DNA of 28,527 nt from Plakobranchus ocellatus (Eukaryota; Mollusca; Gastropoda; Plakobranchidae): the NCBI GenBank assembly GCA_019648995.1, contig BLXT01005762.1:631725-660251 (forward strand), read 5' to 3'. The position numbers and the translations under genes were made by a program. Shown piece after piece: positions 23,413 to 28,527 of this stretch (position 1 is the first letter of the stretch; each line of letters begins with the position of its first letter). The notes beneath the pieces are model-generated. The model saw nothing but the letters and a program-made list of their open reading frames with translations. It was not told the DNA's origin and did not search any database.

Positions 23413-23899
23413 ACATAGAGATAGATAGGGAAATAGAGGAGAGAAAGGGTGTGTGTGTAGTCATTATTATTTGCAGCAATGTCTATCAAAATTATTTTTA
23501 TGAAGGTTAATGATGACAGCATACCATTTTTATTCAAGGCTATTGTTAAAGGGTGTATTTAATCCACATTTTTGTGGCCGTTGTTCCATTTTGTAGTGGC
23601 ACTCAAATGTATACTGGGTATTAAGATTAGAAGCTGACCAAAGACAAAGGAATTGACGAGAACAATTTCAAAACAAACTTCTGTCAAAATAAATCATACA
23701 ATGTTTATTTGCATTAAACACAAAAAAAATATTTTCCCTCTCAAACGATCTACAATGCCTTGGTGTTGCTATCATCAAAGAGGGGAAGTAAGAAAAAGGT
23801 CATCAAATTGGACACAACAACTGAACGATTTGCAAAGGAATTCTTAAATTCCATTAACCTATAGCTCTTTTCACTGTTTCAATTAACTTGAAATAAATC

Positions 23900-26800
23900 C
23901 TGATATCCTTTTTGTTTAGTTAGAACTATGTCAGATAATTAATGTGGAGGGAGGAATTTTTTAAATGACAAAAAAAACTATGTTAAGTTAAAAAAGAAAA
24001 GAAAAAAAAAAAAAGAAAGCTTTGTCATAATGTATCCACAAAAATCTGGTGACAAAAATTCACAATGTAATTTATCTTTTTTATTGTACTTTTTTTTCTC
24101 AAGGTGGGTACAATTTTGTGATTTTTTTTTTCACATGAAAATAACTGCATTAAAAATTCTTTTAAAGAAGAAAAATACGTAAGTCAGAATGTTTGATTTT
24201 TCAAAATATTTTGATTATATTAAATAAAATAAATTAAGATGCATTCTTTTAAAAGGAAATTATGATTGTCTACCTAACAAGGAACTTCTAAAAACATTAG
24301 ATCTACTCAAGAGCAAGAAACAGAAAACTTTTATAGCCTTCAAGCTATAAATCATACTAAGAATAAGTAAGATACAGCGGAATCTCGCATCAGAAAAAAC
24401 AATGTAACATTGTAACTGATGCTTTTGAGCAATTGTATTAATTTTCTATCATTAGTAAAATGCAAAACGGGCAAAAAATCTTAGAAAAACTCACACTTTT
24501 CACATTTCTGAAATGGAGGAAAAAAACAAGATTCTGAGAAAAAAATGAACAACATATAACATTAACAATGGTGGCTTTACAACAGGAATCTCGTGCTTTC
24601 ATACAGGAGTCATTAACAGTAAACACATATAGGAACTACAGGTCTATTTGAATACAATACACAAGTAGTAACCTGTTGTTGTACTACTACTAGGCTTTAT
24701 GAATGTTGCATCACAGGATCTGAAAATGATACAGATAAAAATAGTTTTGTATAAAATATACCCAATATATCTCAATGTCCAAGCCCCCTCAGGGTTTCAG
24801 TCTTAATATCCAAGTTGATTTCAAAATGATATACAAGCTCCAAAAAGTTCTTAATCACACAAGTAGAAAAAAAAGGATCTTTATATTCAATTACATGACA
24901 TTTCACAGCTTTTTGAAATATATAGATCTTTTAAGTAAATAAGTTATTAAAGTACAATGTTCATGAATTGTGGGTATTATGATAATCATTATCATACATC
25001 GATGGTGATAATATAATCTATTATTTATTAATGATGGAGCTAAGCCAAAAAAATAAAAGAAGAGGATGATCTTATAAATCTAAATCACACAACTCAGAAA
25101 CGTGAAAATTGGCAGGTAGGTGCATTAAAATAATGCGGCTGAGAATTCTTTTCCTTATTTAAAGTTGTATTTGTTAAAAACGGGGAAAAAGGAAACTTTA
25201 AAAACTACTATGATTGAAACAGGAACAATTTACAAGTTGCGTGGACTTTTCTTTTTTTTTGTTTATCCTGTTTGTTTATTTTTTTGCCTAGCACCAATAA
25301 TTTTTAAAGGAATATCTCGGCATCTCATTTCATTTCATATAGCTGCCATTGCCATTTAACTTTTTTTTCTTTGTCAGTTTTTAAGGTTAATAGCTTCTGC
25401 AAAGGCCTTGCTTTAAGACATAATTATTGAGAATTCTTATGTCTTCAGATTTAGACTCTTAGAGATAAACATTTTTTAGATAGGTCAGTATAGAAACCTT
25501 TAATTTTAAAGGCACAGTTAGACTGAAATGCCATAACTCTTCTTTGCCGCTATTTTCATATATAAAAGGCCTTAGCAAATTAATTATGCTGATCCAACAT
25601 AGTTTTCAAAAATTAATAAAAAAATGTAAAAAACTGAGCTGCAATTAAAGTAAAGGAACAAGTTTTTAAAAATAAAAACTAGAAGCTGAAAAAAAGGTGA
25701 TACATGTTCAGAATCTATTCCATTTTTGCTCTTGCCATTGTAAATTAAAACTGATATTCATGAGTATTTAAAATATTAATTTAAGACTTAAGTAAACATT
25801 GTAGTAAAAACTGCAAATGATATTGATAAAGATGTGCATTGCATGAAATAACCAATGCACAAATATTAATTATTTTTCAGTTAAAATTCCCACTGAATAC
25901 AAAATAAAAATTGACTTTGAAAACAGCGTAATTACAAGGTTAAAAAATTTGTTTAATCCACGCTAAAAAATGACACTGCCCTGGTGTCTCATAAACTGAA
26001 AGACAAAGAAAAAACTTAGAAAAAAATTATGTCAAAATATAGGAAAAAAAAAATTAGGTCAACAAAAAGGCACAGCAGATAAAAGCACATTGTCAACAAT
26101 GCTGAATAAAAGTAATATGAAAATCAGTCAGAAGAATTAGTAACACACTGTTAATTAAGAAGAAAACCCTAAACCCTCCATCCTCCCCAAATAAAAATGT
26201 TATCTGAATATTTAGCAAGAACAGAATCCAATGATAGAAACCCAGAAGAGGAAGTAAAAATACAGCCAGCAACACCAGCAAACAAGCTCATAAATATGAA
26301 AAAATTGAAATGCTTCTCCTCAACCAGGCCACACCACTGAACAGGGGGAAAGGTAAAAAAACATAATTTAAGCAGTACAGTAAAAATATTTTGCTAACCC
26401 ATAAAACTTAGTGGATCATGCAAGTAAACGCTTAAAAGATTATAACAGCCTTCCCTGGCAATAAGGTAAATTTGAAGAATCTGAAAAATGTTCTTGCTTT
26501 CTTTATTACTTTCAGTTATGAAATTTAAAATATCACAAAATATTGTGTGATACCTGATATTCCATAGACCCGATAAGGAAATGTGACTTTGTTGATTTAA
26601 CTCAAAGTTACATCTACAGAAATAGAATACACTATGTCAAAAGGTTGTGGCATTTGACATTGTTATAAATCTAGGGACTGCCATCTTTTTTCCTTTTAAG
26701 CTCGAGTTTTTTCTTACAATGATTTGCTTGAAATGTTTTATTGCCAAAAGCTAATGAATTACGATCAGTCTGATGATGAATTTGATCAATCTTCAGAGAA

Positions 26801-27790
26801 CAGACAATTTGGATTTAGTATATTGCATAGTGAATCAAAAGGTGAGGTAATTGTAAATTTTTGTCCAGCATCAGCTGTCACTTTTCAGAAATTTACTTTG
26901 CAAAAGAAGCAATACAAAAAGCTCTCTCTCACATGTCTTAAAATTGAAAATTTTGAAATCAATATTGCACGGACAATATTAGAAACAAAGTTATCCAAAA
27001 CTAAATAAACAAATCAAAAGTCCAAACCTGTAACAGTTTCTCCTACAAAAAAAAAATATGGACTTTGAACAAGAGCGCAATAAAGATATCAATGCACTTG
27101 AAGAAGATTCTCAGAGGCTCATGGGTGGAGCTTGAATCCATGTGATTGAGAATCAGGTATTGAAGTAAAATAGGCGTGAAAACATTCTTCCGAAGAAAAT
27201 GAAATGAATAAAATATTTTGGACGATAAAAAAGACATGAAGCACCAGGAAATGGTGAAGAGAAAGGATGGAGCAATGGAAGATCAGACAGAACAAAGAGA
27301 AATAGACATTAGGGATACAATGAGGCCAACAGCTACAAAGGCAGGCAGGATGACTAAAGACAGAAACTAGGGACACAGGCAGTCAGGAATACTCTCTTGT
27401 GATGGATAGCAGTTGATGCTGATGATGCTAATAATACTGAAAATTAATTAAAATCACCAAGATAAATAAAGGACCGTAATCCTGTATGGAAGATTTAAAA
27501 TCGCAAGCATTCAATTTTTTTCAATGAAAACTCAAAGCAACTGTAATAATTTAAAATAAAAAAACAATTCTATTGGCTTCCTTTATCCCCACAAAAAGTA
27601 GTAATTTTGTAGGAAAAAGGAGTTATTTTTTATCTTTTTTAAGATCTGATGCAAACTATAAAATCATCAACAAATTAGTATTTTTGTCAAATAAAGATGA
27701 AAACACAGCCAACCATCATTGATTGTCTTTTTTTTATAGCAGTCATCAGGATAGCAGTTATATCCATATTTAAAAAAGCAACAAAATAAC
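23900..27790. other. A-rich non-coding region
   Basis: The + strand is visibly A-rich with many poly-A runs, in contrast to the T-rich sequence before it. No exon or transposon was recognised apart from a doubtful frame at 26724-27008. A palindrome ATGATAAT-C-ATTATCAT is at 24979-24995, and GCATCAG/CTGATGC with an inner CAATGT/ACATTG hairpin at about 24387-24421. Confidence 0.4.
26724..27008 (+). CDS. Unrecognised 94-codon ORF, doubtful
   Basis: The frame starts MLEMFYCQKLMNYDQSDDEF and includes an acidic stretch (DQSDDEFDQSSEN), then a mixed segment ending KLSKTK. It has no recognised domain, signal peptide or membrane span. Amino-acid composition is more varied than in neighbouring chance frames, but there is no splice or promoter evidence. 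Probably chance. Confidence 0.15.
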   Translation: MLEMFYCQKLMNYDQSDDEFDQSSENRQFGFSILHSESKGEVIVNFCPASAVTFQKFTLQKKQYKKLSLTCLKIENFEINIARTILETKLSKTK

Positions 27791-27793
27791 ATG

Positions 27794-28527
27794 CAAAGTC
27801 GACACTACTTAAATCAAAACCATTTATGTGGATTTTCATTCAAGTCAATTTTTTGACTTCCAACCGCCCCCTTTGAAAACTTATTGTAAAGTGGGACTGC
27901 AAAACGAATTTTTATCTAATTCTATCTTTTAGGGCTTGGTGTGGCTCATCAAAGAGCACTTTTCCTCCCTCGAATCTAGTTCCATTTATGCTGACCAATG
28001 CGCATGTGCATAATGCTGGCCTCTTTATTTACAGTTCGCCCTGTGTTAGATTCTCTAATACTTAAACCATAGTCACAGGATGGGACCGACGCGAGAGCGT
28101 GTGTGGGGGGTGAGGGGGTGCTACCCATCACAGGCCTACAGTCTAGTCTGGATCTATTCACAGGTATTAGATCAGCATCATCCATACTGTTTGCCTATTT
28201 CATGTGTGTTTCTTTTCTTTTTTTGCTTTTCTGGGGGTGGAGTGGGGGTGATTAGGGTTGTGGGCAGCTGACTTGTTGACATGTGTATGCAGTAATTGTT
28301 TAACTGTAATAGTCTATGTAAGTTCCATGCCATTCCCCCATTATACCTTCTCCCTTTTACCCAATTTAAAGGAAGTCATATGGGCCTAGTAAAGTTCCAT
28401 TGCATCTTACACAACACTGATCTAGATAGAGATCCAATAAATCGAAGTCGCGACCTTAGTGCTATCCTGTACCAAGTCCATTTTTCTAGTTTTGAGATAA
28501 TTGGTCCTAAACATATAAACACTGAAG
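27794..28527 (+). mobile_element. 1.5-kb inverted-repeat element, copy C (cut by window end)
   Basis: From CAAAGTCGACACTACTTAAA onward the sequence tracks copy A in the same orientation: ATTTTCATTCAAGTC, CCCCCTTTGAAAACTTATTG, the ATAATGCTGGCC block, CAGGCCTACAGTCTAGTCTGG, and GACTTGTTGACATG with a GTATGCAGTAATTGTT block. Its left terminus has diverged and the TA flank is lost. The right end lies beyond the window. Short frames inside it on both strands are not genes. Confidence 0.8.

Noticed and set aside
24374-24425. TACAGCGGAATCTCGCATCAG as a pogo-like terminus
   Set aside because: No second terminus or TA pair at a plausible distance; only a small internal hairpin is present.
26093-26281. 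Minus-strand 62-codon hydrophobic ORF, possible membrane peptide
   Set aside because: The hydrophobicity comes from A-rich template sequence read in reverse; no homology or splice context.

Overview
This is eukaryotic, AT-rich, intron-dominated DNA, most likely from an invertebrate and plausibly a mollusc. The basis is the spliced gene with GT-AG introns up to about 7 kb, the dense mixture of DNA-transposon, LINE and LTR-like relics, and frequent TAGATCT-type palindromes. No bacterial operon, rRNA, tRNA or CRISPR array was seen. The species assignment is inference; no species-specific marker is visible.

The one gene I can call firmly is peflin (PEF1, penta-EF-hand protein) on the + strand. 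Six exons are visible: 1332-1745, 7791-7918, 10741-10815, 11007-11081, 11263-11434 and 18631-18669. They join in frame into 300 codons plus a stop. The start codon and any earlier exon lie left of the window. The protein has an N-terminal Gly/Tyr/Pro/Gln repeat domain encoded by a 24-bp minisatellite, then five EF-hands: EF1-EF3 have canonical calcium loops, EF4 and EF5 are degenerate. The last 12 residues come from a tiny exon 7.2 kb downstream of its neighbour.

The introns are full of mobile-element relics. Intron 1 (1746-7790) holds two minus-strand LINE fragments (2680-2915 and 7170-7390) and a 1.5-kb TA-flanked inverted-repeat element (copy A, 4090-5600). Intron 2 (7919-10740) holds two adjacent TTAA-flanked piggyBac-like elements (7997-9064 and 9100-9837), the first with recognisable transposase ends and no catalytic core. 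Intron 5 (11435-18630) holds an LTR-like segment with a tandem repeat, an assembly gap, a third TTAA-flanked element (12791-13749), copy B of the 1.5-kb family in reverse orientation (14605-16122), and an I/Jockey-like LINE fragment with endonuclease and reverse-transcriptase motifs (about 16250-18480).

Downstream of peflin, 18670-28527 has no gene I can support. It contains the peflin 3' UTR with several poly(A) signals, a 422-bp TA-flanked miniature element (19671-20092), microsatellites, a visible change from T-rich to A-rich on the + strand near 23.9 kb, and a third, window-truncated copy of the 1.5-kb family (27794-28527). I found no clearly new biological system. The most useful leads are the peflin C-terminal splice choice, the fast-evolving coding minisatellite, and several apparently uncatalogued non-autonomous transposon families.
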